A DNA stretch of 64,000 bases from Bemisia tabaci (Eukaryota > Arthropoda > Insecta > Hemiptera > Aleyrodidae), in contig NC_092797.1 of NCBI RefSeq assembly GCF_918797505.1, positions 13,715,372-13,779,371 on the forward strand. Reading direction: 5' to 3'. Below the pieces are notes generated by a model that was not told the DNA's origin, made no database searches, and was given only the letters and a program-made list of their open reading frames with translations. A program made the translations under genes and the position numbers. Shown one piece after another: positions 45,187 to 55,718 of the stretch; the first letter of the stretch is position 1, and each line of letters begins with the position of its first letter.

Positions 45187-46455
45187 ACCCCAACGTTTTT
45201 GATGGTGTAAATGGATCAAAGATTATGATACTTTCTCTGACCAATTTAAAGCCAAGATAATAGAAATTAAACACTAATTTGATGAACATTTCATCCAAGT
45301 GGCTTCGTCGTCAAATTATACGTCTTTCCAAATACGGTTTTGTTGAGTTACGAGCACACAAATGCTCCGGCAGATTCAGAAGTTTGTAGTTTGACAATCT
45401 TCGTTTTGATTTTTTATGTTAAGTAAGTTATGTTCAGTTTTCGTGTACCATGATGTAGCTCTAAATTGTTTGATTTTACTAAAAACTTTTAAGAGTACCA
45501 ATCACTAAGTTGGAGTTTTTTAGCCAAAGTGTGTTAAAAATTTAGCATAAAGCTGAAAATCTCAATACAGAGAGTTCCAATCAGTACCATCGAGTACGAA
45601 TCAGTTTACTTGTGAAATTTGGATGTAGCATTTAATTTCTTGCTCGGAAATTTTCTCTCCTTCTGTTGGCGCGTTTCGGCAAATCATCAGGTATAGAGGC
45701 AACTCACATTGGAAGCGCGATCAGTACTTCACGATGGCTAGAAGGCCGAAAACTTTTCGAAAAAGAAAAGAAAATTTCCGGGCAAGTGAGTGGATTTCTC
45801 ATTATAATCATACTTAAGGATGTTGTCCAAAAAACTCTGAGATTCCATAGTTTTCTACCCAACTGAACAAGCAATTCCGATTTTCTGAAAAAAATTGTTC
45901 CGGTTCACAACGGTCCTTTTTTCCACGGACGGTTGAAAACAAAATTATGATTTTTTCGACGGAGCAAGAGTTCACGATGAGAAACAAAAAGGGAAAAAAC
46001 TGCGCCGGAGAAAGGAGATCTACTCCGCCTGGAGAACCGTTGGAGCGCAGCCCAACGGAGAAAACTAGACGAAAAACAAAACGCAGAACTTTACTTCCCC
46101 TGTTTGATTTTCGATCAGGCTGCACAAGTCTGAAACGGAGTAGTTAAACTTAGTCGCTGCTCATTTTACAGCGTTCCGGCTCTTTATTACAGGTTTTCCG
46201 GGCGAGTTTTCGGGACCTTACAACCTCTCCGTACCTTACAACCTTCCCCTTTTCCAATACATTGTTAAAAGTCACTAGCAAACTTCCTCGACATGTGTCG
46301 TCGTTGAACTTCCTCCTGTCATACCCTAGGCAACAAAATAGCAGAATAAATCGGTTATTACGACTCTCCTCCGGCAAAAATCCGCACGTCAGACGCGCGT
46401 GTAAGTGATCGTGACAGCGAGTTGATTCTCGATTCGATATCGAACAACCTTGTTT
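45187..46455. other. Unassigned DNA
   Basis: No gene, RNA or repeat recognised. Confidence 0.4.
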
Positions 46456-46463
46456 CCAATAGC

Positions 46464-46628
46464 CAGTAGCGTGGCGTGCTTTGCGATTTATCGATTGTTG
46501 TGCCATTTAAACCTATGATAAAGAATCGATTATTAAGGTGTTCGCTGCGAACACCCTGTTCATCGATCTTTTTCCATAGGTTTAAATGGCAGATCAATCG
46601 ATACATCGCATATCACACCACGCCATTG
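46464..46628 (+). mobile_element. Family A hAT-like MITE, copy 9 (first of a back-to-back pair)
   Basis: Ends cagtagcgtggcgtgctttg and cacaccacgccattg; typical interior aagaatcgattattaaggtg and gcgaacaccctgttcatcga. One base separates it from copy 10, which is in the opposite orientation. The left flank ccaatagc has no match to the right because copy 10 follows directly. Confidence 0.85.
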
Positions 46629-46629
46629 G

Positions 46630-46787
46630 CAGTGGCGTGGCGTGCTTTGCGATATATCGATTGATCTGCCGTTTCCACCTATGAAAAAGGATCGATGAAC
46701 AGGATGTTTACAATGAACACCTTAATAATCGATTCTTTACCATAGTTTCGAATGAGGAAATATCGATAGTTGATCATTCACTCCATA
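46630..46787 (-). mobile_element. Family A hAT-like MITE, copy 10 (second of a back-to-back pair)
   Basis: Left end cagtggcgtggcgtgctttg perfect; interior atgaaaaaggatcgatgaac and gaacaccttaataatcgatt; right end eroded (gatcattcactccatatg). Opposite orientation to copy 9, so the pair could fold on itself. Confidence 0.8.
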
Positions 46788-46864
46788 TGTTTTAAAAATG
46801 CTACCTATCGATCGAGGTCATTCAAAAACAATTCAATAATCCAGGCACAATTTCGTCTTAGGAT

Positions 46865-47000
46865 TGATCATGGGCCACTGGATGAAGTAGAAATTAGAAT
46901 AAGCCTGTCACACTCGGAGAAATACCAGAAAGATGATTTGTGGGTAAAATCGCACGGTTTTTTAGGCACGGAAGTTACGTTTTTGAGCACAAAGAAAAGA
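46865..47000 (+). repeat. Possible diverged family P fragment
   Basis: catgggccactggatgaagt, then tagaattagaat-like and caccgg-poor sequence, loosely parallels the P left arm. The resemblance is weak and could be chance. Confidence 0.25.
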
Positions 47001-47354
47001 TATGAAATGCATTCTTTCATGCATAATCTGCATAGTTCATACTTATGCATTTTCAATTTGGCAAACAAAAAAATAATTATAGACACTTTATACAATAAAA
47101 CTGGAATAAAACATAAAATAACTCTCATAAAATATTTCTAATCATACCTCGGAAAACTTACGGCAGATTTAACGTGTTCATATTAGTACACCCGCATAAA
47201 ATAGGCGTTGAAAAACTTGCAACGTTGCAAATTGAATGTTTTTTGCCTCACCGTCGTTGTATAGAAAATGTGTTACCGGGCACACGCTAAAGTGTATAAT
47301 ATCAGCGGTAATCGTGATCTTGGATACCATTAAGTCGGAGCCGAGTTGTGGCAG

Positions 47355-47780
47355 GCGCTCTGAGCAACTATTCCACCTCTGAAGTATTGCACAGTATCAG
47401 CCGAGATTGAAGGCGCTCCGATGTTTGTAACTTGACAGGTATCGCTTACCACCGTATAAAGTCCTGCTGATCGTACGGTATGCGGCTCCTGTTTGATCGA
47501 TTTTTGTGAAACTTGGTGGCAGGTGGCATTTTTTGACGGGAAGCTTAAATTTCAACTCAAATTTCGAAAATTCTGAAATCCAAGATGGTGGTTATCGCCT
47601 TAAATGCTATCTCGGCTCCTGTTCAAACAATTTAAATGAAACTCAATTTTAATATTAGTTCTAGGTATTTTTTTAAGTAAAAGTCGAATTTTTGATAAAA
47701 CTTTCAAAATTAAAACTCAAAAACGGCGGAAATGGCTTAAAATGCTATTTTAGTGCCTACTGAAGTATCCAAATTTGCGA
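47355..47780 (+). repeat. D-like core followed by family R tandem units
   Basis: 47360-47415 carries a degenerate D core (gagcaactattcc, attgcacagtatcagccg, attgaaggcgc). From about 47476 an R unit (ggctcctgtttgatcgattt, ttgtgaaacttggtggc, aatccaagatggtgg, ttaaatgctat) is followed by a second (ggctcctgttcaaac, aaacggcgg, aaaatgctat), period about 130-140 bp. The same unit is inverted at 18850. Confidence 0.55.
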
Positions 47781-47824
47781 TCGGGATATGAATTATGTAT
47801 CTATTTCATTTGCGAGCCACTGCA

Positions 47825-48095
47825 CTGGTCTGCTGGCTGATTATTGAAATCAATAGACAATGCATTAGACAAACAAGACATAGGGAGTATGGAGCGATCC
47901 TGTTGGTTGAAACAGGTATTTGTTATAGACCAAGGGGGAAAATGATGGACTAACTGTAGGGTCTCTCGTGGGTTGCCTTTAGTTAGTCTATTACTTACCT
48001 CCTTAGTCCATTGCAACCACAAGCTTCCACCAATAGGATCGCTCCACTTTCAGTTCGTCCGGTTTGTCTATCAATTTCAATAATCAGACTGCAGG
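47825..48095. mobile_element. Family K inverted-repeat element, copy 1
   Basis: Left arm tctgctggctgattattgaa, atcaatagacaa, gagcgatcctgttggttg; right arm ccaataggatcgctccactt, tttgtctatcaatttcaata and atcagactgcagg. Arms are about 100 bp with indels. A partial second copy is at 50283. Open frames on both strands here are due to the symmetry. Confidence 0.65.
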
Positions 48096-48737
48096 AAAGG
48101 AACGTTTTCTACACCAATTAATGAAATTAAGACGAAATTATGCCGGAGACACCACTTCAAAATCGCAGTCATTCAAACATGAAACGGAATTCAAACGTCG
48201 AATCATGAAGGGGCGCAGACAACGAGGGCAGGGAAGTAGGCGTCGTCGTCGCACCGCTCCTACCGAGAAAAGCCTCGAATTGAAAAAAGGCCGCGGAAAA
48301 AGCTGCCTTATCGAGAAGTAAGAGGTACGACGCGGGAACAAGTCAAACAGATGTCGCAGCTTTTGAAAAGGCGGATGAAAAAAGGAGAGAAACAAACAGG
48401 CGCGCGGGCGGGCGGGCGGTGCGGGGAGAGGGGGGGGGGGGGCGCAAGGCGGCCGTAACGCAACGCCTACCGTTTTCTCGCAGTTAATAAGTCGAATCAA
48501 TTCAGATTTTATCAAACACTCGGCTCAACCTCAGAGTAACAAGTTCGCTGAAAATGTAATTTATTTTTTGTTCCCGCTCACAAAGGCAAAAAAGGGCCCG
48601 GATTCAAATCAAACTTGCTGCCGCCGCCGCTCCCGATCGGGGCGCAAGAGTCGCGCGGAGCGAGATTAAAGGGCGCTCAAACGCCTTCCGCGCATTAATA
48701 CATTTCTGTCGGATATTACTCGCGCTGAGGAACGAAT
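48096..48737. other. GC-rich unassigned DNA
   Basis: 48200-48470 is rich in GC and simple words (cgtcgtcgtcg, gggcgggcgggcgg and a G-run at about 48429). Open frames on both strands are compositional. No gene is supported. Confidence 0.4.
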
Positions 48738-48847
48738 GGACGTAACCCTGCCAACGCTTCGAGACATGAGCCCTGAGACCCGTAAGAATATAACCGTAAC
48801 AGGGCTCACACCATACTGCACATAGTTCGTTTGGCGGAAATACGTCC
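48738..48847. mobile_element. Family E inverted-repeat element, copy 1
   Basis: Ends tggacgtaaccctgccaacg (diverged) and agttcgtttggcggaaatac, continuing gtcc. Interior catgagccctgagacccgta corresponds to the complement of the interior of the copy at 54079. About 110 bp, non-coding. Confidence 0.6.
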
Positions 48848-49419
48848 GAATAATCTTCGCGGAGGACGCGGAACGGATACTGTTTCAAAAACAGCTAACC
48901 CTACTTCGAGACCTTATTTAGTTTTTGAGAGCACCTCCACGCACTCCTTTAATCATCTCTTAAATCGTATTTTCTCTTCCGTTCGGATTGACTTCGCGAA
49001 ATCCGATCAACGGGATGCAGTTCCGTCGTCCTACGGAAGACAGCAGTAACTCCCTCGCACGTGGTCCGTGCTTTACACATGCTGTAATAGGCATCGAGGT
49101 TCTTTCTGGGATGGACTTACGGTTCTCTTCCGTTGCACGACTGAGTTGTGGGCGAAACTGCAACACGCTCAGGATTTGACCGCTTAGGATCTGTCTTCAA
49201 CCCTCGCAATTGGATTGACTGCCACCGAAGACGAATTTTTGCGGGTGGATTTGGTTTACTTTCGAACTCGGTTTGACGGGATTGCAACCCACGGAGGAAA
49301 ACACACCCGGAGATTGACGACTTACGAGTTACGTGCGCCCTGGTACCCAACCAATTTTGAACCCACGCAAAAAAGGAAGATAGTGGCTACCGAATGGGTC
49401 AATCGAACGCTTTAATGCT
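48848..49419. other. Unassigned DNA
   Basis: Several short overlapping frames with Arg/Thr-rich, domain-free translations. No repeat recognised. Confidence 0.4.
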
Positions 49420-49760
49420 AAAATGAACTAGAGATGTGAGGGATTGGTGGGTTGTACTCTTTTGAGCTGCATGATAAAGAATGTAAAAGTGGGCGTGATA
49501 ATTCCTCCTGGCAAAATGGAAAAGTGGGACTTGACATTAAATCAAAAGGAACTAAGCGGGGAGATATGCTAAAGTCGTGGGCATATGACAACAGCTTTAT
49601 GGACAGGGCTCATGAGTTAAAGGCCCCTGACCATCCCTCCCGGTCCCGGTGGCTAATGCAGACGTCACTGGTGCCTTTTAATTCCCACTCATTCTTACGG
49701 CCCTCAACTAACGATTGTACTCCTTCTTTCTTACCCGTCGCTCCTTCCTTTCAGTATAAA
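49420..49760 (+). repeat. Family E interior-type repeat without clear ends
   Basis: Parallels 54885-55195: gagctgcatgataaagaatg, taaaagtgggcgtg, tatggacagggctcatgagt, taaaggc, cagacgtcactggtgc, and cattcttacggcc in the same order. The terminal repeats present at 54860/55240 are not recognisable here. Confidence 0.6.
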
Positions 49761-49767
49761 TACGTAC

Positions 49768-50205
49768 AATTGCACTGCACTGGTCACAGAATCGCATTTT
49801 TAGGATTTAAGATTACAGATCAGCAAAAAATAATAAGATCTGTCCAAAAGCTTACTTTTTATGTCCAATATTAATGGAGGTATCGCTCTTCGATAAACAC
49901 CGTGTATGACGTCATCCACCGTGGTACTACCTACAATCCTACATACCATGGTTTCTTTCGGTGTGGATTGATCAAATAGTAATGCACATATTGCACTAGT
50001 TGAAACATGGATGAAACCAGGGTGGAAGTACCCATGGTGTGTACCACCGCGGTGAATGACGTCATACGTCGTGTTTTTTGAAGGGCGATATCTCTGTCAA
50101 TATTAGACTGGAAACTTGTTATTTGGACAGGTGTCATTATACTTTTTACTGATCCATAATCTGAAATAATCAAAACACGATTCTGAGACTAGCGTAACTG
50201 ACCCA
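49768..50205. mobile_element. Family J inverted-repeat element, copy 2
   Basis: Left arm cactggtcacagaatcgcat, ataagatctgtccaaaagct, tatgacgtcatccaccgtgg; right arm ccaccgcggtgaatgacgtc, agggcgatatctctgtcaat, tgatccataatc and gattctgagactagcgtaac, ending gaccca. It lacks the internal tandem repeat of copy 1. The TGACGTCA palindrome is intact in both arms. Confidence 0.75.
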
Positions 50206-50282
50206 TTCCTGGTTATAAAATAATGATCCCCGGAGAATTCAGTAACCAGTGCTAGATTTCTCACAGAGGTTGTTACGCGACT

Positions 50283-50390
50283 ACAGGCTGATTATTCGAA
50301 TTGATGGACAAATCCATAGATAAAGAAGACAAAAAGAGAATAGTGCGATCCTGCTGGTTGAAACGGGTGGTTTTTAAAGACTAAGGGGAC
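50283..50390 (+). repeat. Family K fragment
   Basis: caggctgattattcgaattg, atggacaaat and agtgcgatcctgctggttga follow the order of the K1 left arm; the right arm is absent. Confidence 0.55.
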
Positions 50391-51505
50391 GTTTTTAAAA
50401 TACAAGCATTTAAATTTACAACTTCTAACACGTACATACATGCGCGTTAACTAGAATAAAAAAGCACAGGTCCGCAGAAATAAAGCTAAAAATAAAATTA
50501 CTAGAAACACAAAATATATGCCTCACTATTTGTTCCCGGAAACCCACCCTCGGAATTACAAGATAAACATTTATCTTTCCAGCGATTAACAAAATCTGAC
50601 TCGTATAAACAGAGACAACCCGATTGACGGATAAACTCAAATCACCCGAAAAAAAACTCCCAAAATTAAATAGTCGATTCAAATGAACGTGATTCGCACT
50701 GGGAAACGAAATTCGCCAAACGGGGGAAGAAGGGGCATGATCAGAACAAAACAACCGTTCCAGCGCAGTCGATAGCATCCATTCATAATTGCGGTTTTCC
50801 ATAAGGTTCCGTTTTTATTTCAAACAAGTCGTGAATGTAAATGCCCCTCAGCTCTGAATAAAATCAAACGAAAATGACCGCATGGGCAGATAAGAGATGG
50901 AGCGTACGTGAAAAAACAAAAATATAACAAACGAATCGAGTTGGAGGAAAACAAATACATTTCGTTTATCAAAAACTAACTAACTTTTTCGGTTCATTTC
51001 AGAAACTACACATCTACCATTGAGATCCATGAGCCGTTGGGTGTGTTTGATAATTTGAACATGCACTTTTTGATAGACGCTGTTCAAATGAGCGATGGAT
51101 ACAACAAAGCTGGATCGCAGGGAGCTGGATGAAGTAAAAAGATAATTAATCCGAGCCCGGTTAATTTGGTGCTCATCAGTCATCAACTCCAACTCTCGAG
51201 CAACAACTAAATCCGTTTGACCGGGAAATACCATCGCTCGCCATAACTTCCGCGCGGACATAGCGTTAAAGCGAGAGTCGAAAATAAAACTCATCAAAGC
51301 TACTCCAAATGAATGAATAATCACGGTCAAATCTCCCGCTAAGCTCCGGCCCTCCAAAATAGTTCTTGATTAATTTCGGTCCATTAATTTGGGCTGGAAC
51401 TAGTGCGCTGGACGCCCGAAAGTTTGGAGACCACAGGTACGCGACCGCAAACCACGTACTTTTTCTCTCTGTGGTTTCCCTTTTTTCCGTTTTTTTGTTG
51501 ATTAT
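50391..51505. other. Unassigned DNA
   Basis: Two 125-codon minus-strand frames (50425-50802, 50980-51357) show no recognisable domain. No repeat recognised. Confidence 0.4.
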
Positions 51506-52031
51506 GTAGCATCGCGTCCATGATATTGGACTCCATGCTCACCCTTGATAAACTTGCCTGCTCATCTCGTCCAAGATCTTGGACTCCATGCTCATCGCTA
51601 AACTTCTCACGTCTTTGCTTGAGCATGGAGTCCAATAGCAAGTAGACCATTCTTAGTTTTAAAGTTCATCATGATAGAAAATCGTATACTTCTCTTATCT
51701 AATCTAACTTGAACTAACCTAACCTAACCTAACCTAACCTAACCTAACCTTACCTAACCTAACCTGACCTAACCAATGCACAATTCTTTTACGAAAACAC
51801 ATTTGTCCGTTTTTATTTTACAAAACTTGTCTTAATAAATTTTTGGACCTTATGCTCGTGTGTTGTCAGAGAATACCTACATCCCACAATTTTGGATGCT
51901 ATGCTCACTTCGATTTTTCTAAAAAATTATCCCTCATTAAAGTGAGCATGGAGTCCAAGATCTTGGACGTGATTAGCAACCGGACACCATATAGGTGAGC
52001 ATGGAGTCCAATATCATGGACGCGATGCTAC
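51506..52031. mobile_element. 526-bp element with perfect 37-bp inverted ends enclosing telomeric repeats
   Basis: The left end 51506-51542 (gtagcatcgcgtccatgata onward) is repeated as an exact reverse complement at 51995-52031. Internal near-copies of the end motif gagcatggagtccaa, some with the palindrome ccaagatcttgg, occur at about 51572-51596, 51624-51639 and 51943-51969. The centre is an interstitial telomeric array (51714-51774). No coding. The flanks end attat on the left and start attac on the right, so any target duplication is only 2-4 bp. Class unknown. Confidence 0.85.
51714..51774 (-). repeat. Interstitial telomeric array, (TTAGG)n on the minus strand
   Basis: About 12 units of ctaac/cctaa with variants ccttacc and cctgacc; a degenerate preamble starts near 51698 (atctaatctaac). 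TTAGG is the usual arthropod telomere repeat (established knowledge). It sits inside a transposon-like element and not at a chromosome end. Confidence 0.9.
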
Positions 52032-52506
52032 ATTACCTTTTTGTTTTTGTTTTTTGTTAATGCAGTCTTGTGCTGTATTAAATCAAGGAAGAATTCAATG
52101 AATAGAATTGCTCTACATTTTTATATAAAAATTCCAACGTACATTTGACTGTTTAATAACCCTCGCAGGGCAAAATTTGATTTTTTTTTCTTTCTTAAAT
52201 GAGGTGCTGGCAGAACAAAACGTGTGGGTGCAGTTTTTGTTAATTTATAAAATACAAGGTTCTCCGTGGTCCCTTTTTTTCGTTTTTGTTTTTTTGTTTT
52301 TTGTTGATGCAGTCTTGTGCTGAATTAAATCAAAGAAGAATTCAATGAATAGAATTGCTCTATATTTTTGTATGAAAATTCCAACGTACATTTGACTGTT
52401 TAATAACTCTCACAGGGAAAATTTTATTATTTTTTTTTCTTAAAGGAGGGGCTAGGAGGACATAACGCGTGGGTGCAGTTTTTGTTAATTTATGAAATAC
52501 AAGGTA
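52032..52506 (+). repeat. Tandem duplication, about 247-bp period
   Basis: Unit 1 (about 52037-52262) and unit 2 (about 52284-52506) share gcagtcttgtgctg, aagaattcaatgaatagaat, tccaacgtacatttgactgt and gggtgcagtttttgttaatt, with about 10% differences. Fragments of the same flank (gtggtttcccttttttccgt) occur before 51506, so the telomeric element appears to have landed inside this array. Confidence 0.8.
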
Positions 52507-52510
52507 TAAG

Positions 52511-53504
52511 TTTCCAAATTACATGAAACTAAGAATGCGGAAAGAAAAGTCAAACTCACTTTTTGACGCCTAAAAATTTAAATTTGGCGGTGAATTTTTC
52601 ACACAATCATTAATATACTACAAGACTAGTTTTAGTTGAAATTATCGATATATCGATTTAATTTCAGAAACTGCACTTGTGCACCTTGTCTATAAAACCC
52701 CTCAATTGAAACGGAAGGATGATGCGGAAAGGGCGTTTATTCGTGGCGGTGTATCAGAATCTACACTGACGTTATATCCATTATGATCAAAGCAAATGTG
52801 TATAGTTTCTCGGAATTCCCATTAAATACCGATTCTTTTTGATTTTAATATGCTCTAAACGAAAATTGACTCAATTATTTCCTCTGCATGTAATATATGA
52901 GATAGAAGTGGAGATTCTCAAAAAATCGCAAACTAGAAGCGTCCTTTTCACACCCAACGCTTCAGTTTCATCGTCAAAATGTTTTTTTTTCCAGATAATG
53001 AAAGGGAAAACCTACCTTATGTTTTGCTAGTGCTTAGTACATTCTACTGAAATAAAATCCTCCATTCTCGAATTTAACGCGAACTAAATTGCACCAGGAA
53101 TGATTTTCTCTCTATTTCTCGAATTATCACACCGACATCTGAAAAAATAAATTAATACATGCATAAAAATATCATTGATATCAGTATAAAAGTAAATGAA
53201 TCAGGATGAAATATCTAAACACAAATACCGGAATAATCATAACATGCATTTATTATTAGAAACTATTAGATGAACATACATAAAGCCGCTTTGATAGCGC
53301 CGCCTCGCGCTCTGCGACGCCCAATCGCCATTGCCCCCTATCCTCCCAGAGATCATCAGGCAATTGGCACCTTCTGATCTCCTCTTCCACCCTTGTCGCC
53401 AACCTTTCACAGGACTACTATTAGACGTTACTTAGAAATAAAACCATAAAAGCCTCTCACATAACCTCTCATAAAAGTTGATGTGACAAAAAATAAATAT
53501 TGAT
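52511..53504. other. Unassigned AT-rich DNA
   Basis: No gene or repeat recognised. Confidence 0.45.
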
Positions 53505-53582
53505 TGAACATATTTATGCTAAAAAGAACTATATGCATAGGGATTGCATGCAACATAGTTCTTTTTAGCATAAATACGTCCA
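53505..53582. mobile_element. Family E-like miniature hairpin
   Basis: Arms catatttatgctaaaaagaa and ttctttttagcataaatacg are inverted repeats of about 27 bp around atatgcatagggattgcatg. The right end extends into acgtccaatt, the family E terminal motif. Only 78 bp, effectively a near-palindrome. Confidence 0.65.
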
Positions 53583-53589
53583 ATTGTAA

Positions 53590-54010
53590 CCCTTAGATGC
53601 CCAAGCCGGGTCAAACTGACCCGAATCCTCCTAAAAACACGTTCCTCGCGGGTTGTATGGTGTTGGTGCATACGAGCTTTAAATCTCCAAATCCATCCTA
53701 CAAAAACGAATCAGACTTCAAATTGGGGGAAAATAGAGAAATAAATCGAGTATCAACACAGCCAAAGATAGGAGAGACGTATTCCGATCTCGTTTTTTAA
53801 CTTCTTTCCCGAATCTGAGAGAGACTTCATTGGCAGTATAAAGCAAAGCCTCGCGAGTTCACGCCTCGCGCCATCGCGCCTTCAATTAAGCAGATGCAAC
53901 AGGGACATCCATCAAGAAAGAATAGTTGTATCTCTGCGCCGTCATCGCGCGTCCTTTCCTTTGCTCCATTTCCATATTGCATGCGCACACACAGCGAAAG
54001 TTTGGTTCTG
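53590..54010 (-). repeat. Family D dispersed repeat, copy 3 (long form)
   Basis: The outer block ccttagatgcccaagccggg, gtgcatacgagctttaaatc and caaattgggg matches, in reverse, 62560-62690. The inner block cgagtatcaacacagccaaa, cgcgccttcaatt and gaatagttgtatctctgcgc matches 9341-9560. On the minus strand the core is open as RDDGAEIQLFFLDGCPCC. No terminal inverted repeats. The order of blocks in three copies defines an element of at least 420 bp. Confidence 0.65.
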
Positions 54011-54078
54011 CATACAATGAGGAATAGAAGCAGGAGAAAGTCCTGGTGTGTTTCGAAAAAGATAAAACTTTCAATAAA

Positions 54079-54203
54079 TGGACGTATTTCTGCCAAACGG
54101 AACTATGTGCATTATGACGTGAGCCCTATTGTGCATATATTCTGATGGGTCTCAGAGCTCATATCTTCATGAACATAGTTTCGTTTGGCAGAAATACGTC
54201 CAA
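54079..54203. mobile_element. Family E MITE, copy 2
   Basis: Ends tggacgtatttctgccaaac, continuing ggaactatg, and catagtttcgtttggcagaa, continuing atacgtcca: about 29-bp inverted repeats with one or two mismatches. Interior gacgtgagccctattgtgca. Non-coding, overlapping domain-free frames. Confidence 0.75.
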
Positions 54204-54208
54204 ATGTC

Positions 54209-54329
54209 TTTCCAACCTTCAAAATCAGAAATAACACAGTTACACGCCTCAATTCCATCAAATGATCAAATGATTTTAATAGGTTTTGAGGTGTGTAACC
54301 GTGTTATTACTGATTTCGAAGGTTGGAAA
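54209..54329. repeat. Hairpin next to family E copy 2
   Basis: tttccaaccttcaaaatcag, aaataacacagttacacgcc pairs with gaggtgtgtaaccgtgttat, tactgatttcgaaggttgga. Arms of about 45 bp; loop contains atcaaatgatcaaatgattt. It abuts the E element and may be part of a composite. A stretch with ccgggtcaactagatccgat follows (54344), echoing the D outer end. Confidence 0.6.
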
Positions 54330-54402
54330 AACATGTACTTAAACCGGGTCAACTAGATCCGATTTAGGATTACAAAAAAATTCTTGGGTATCGAAGGGTT
54401 AA

Positions 54403-54544
54403 ATGGACTGCATTTTGCAATTTGGAACTATAAATTCTGGCCCGGTTTAAAAACAACGTGTGCGCCATTAGTTTTCCTATGCACATAAGTGTTTTTTTAG
54501 ATGAGCCAGAATTTATAGCTCCAAATTGCAAAATGTAGTCCAAA
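54403..54544. mobile_element. Family H miniature foldback, copy 3
   Basis: Left tggactgcattttgcaattt, ggaactataaattctggccc; right atgagccagaatttatagct, ccaaattgcaaaatgtagtcca: 42-bp inverted repeats, best preserved of the family. Interior gcgccattagttttcctatg. Flanks carry aaat on both sides, a possible 4-bp duplication. Confidence 0.8.
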
Positions 54545-54859
54545 TAAGGATACCAGGTTCATTCCTTCACTTAACACCACCGCCTCTTTTTTTACACACT
54601 CCCCATATTAATAATTCTCCGTTCCTTCTTTCTTTTCGATTATTCTCCATCTATCTTCTCGTTTTTGACTTACCCTTTCCTATCTTCTCCTCCGGAATTT
54701 TTATCTTATCCTCCCTCCGCAGATATAGGGACGAGTCGCGAAGCAATCAGAGAGCGCATCTCATTAGTTTCCATCAAGTCTATATTGAATTTCAACTTCG
54801 ACGAAACTCCAAAATCAGCAGAAAGGACGCGATACTATTAGCGGCTAGTATTTTGCATT

Positions 54860-55240
54860 TGGACGTATTTCTACCAAACAGACCTATGCGGAGGTGAGAA
54901 ACATGGGGTGTGCTCTAGGAAGCTGCATAAGAAGCAATGTAAAAGTGGGCGTGGTTCCTTTTGAAGAATTGGAAAAGCGGGATATTGCATTCTATCAAAC
55001 AGACCTATGTGCCAACTGAATGAGGATCTCATGAGCCGCGAGGATGGCAAGAGAGCGTTGTGGACAGGGCTCATGAGTTAAAGACTCCCTCCAACGATCT
55101 CTCCGCCGCGCTGCGGCTCCTTCATTGCCGCTGACGTCACTGGTGCTTTATTATTCCCATTCACTCTTACGGCCAGAGAACTAACGAGCACACCCCATAT
55201 TTCTCACCTCCACATAGGTCTGTTTGGTAGAAATACGTCC
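54860..55240. mobile_element. Family E element, copy 3 (long form)
   Basis: Ends tggacgtatttctaccaaac, agacctatgcggaggtgaga and tctcacctccacataggtct, gtttggtagaaatacgtcca: about 60-bp inverted repeats, nearly perfect. A further partial end copy (tctatcaaacagacctatg) sits inside at about 54993. The interior (about 260 bp) matches 49420-49760. Non-coding. Confidence 0.85.
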
Positions 55241-55323
55241 ATTTCAAAGTAACGTCCGCGGCGATAGAGGACACGCTCTCAACATCCACGAACGGTTTTT
55301 CATTACCACTGCTCAGAGGATTA

Positions 55324-55577
55324 CTGTCGTGCTAAGGAAGAACGCCTTATGAGACTTTAAACGTTGCCAAGTTTCCTCCGATAAAAACCGAATTCGACGG
55401 GAAAACTGCGAAGATTATTTTCCAAAAATTTCAGACAATATTGTACCCAATTTAATCTGAATTATCTGAAAATTTGGAAGAAAAATTATGCATGAATGTT
55501 GTCCAAAATACATGTTTTATCAAGGGAAATTTGGCAACTCCTGAATGTTCATACGGCGTTTTTCCTTAGCACGGCAG
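55324..55577. mobile_element. Family B MITE, copy 4 (4-bp target duplication atta)
   Basis: Ends ctgtcgtgctaaggaagaac and ttccttagcacggcag; flanks atta at 55320-55323 and 55578-55581. Internal sequence close to copy 2 at 20460. Non-coding. Confidence 0.85.
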
Positions 55578-55718
55578 ATTACTTTGTAACAATTTTAAAT
55601 CATACCCCTTAGTTCTTTTCACCTCTCCCGGTAAATGAAACCAAAACTTGCTCAACCGTAGAAACTCGGTAAACACACGCGTGAAGGGATTTTTTCTTCG
55701 GATAATAGGACACATATT

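Noticed and set aside
51714..51774. True chromosome end
   Set aside because: The array is short, contains variant units, and is enclosed by perfect inverted repeats with ordinary sequence on both sides.
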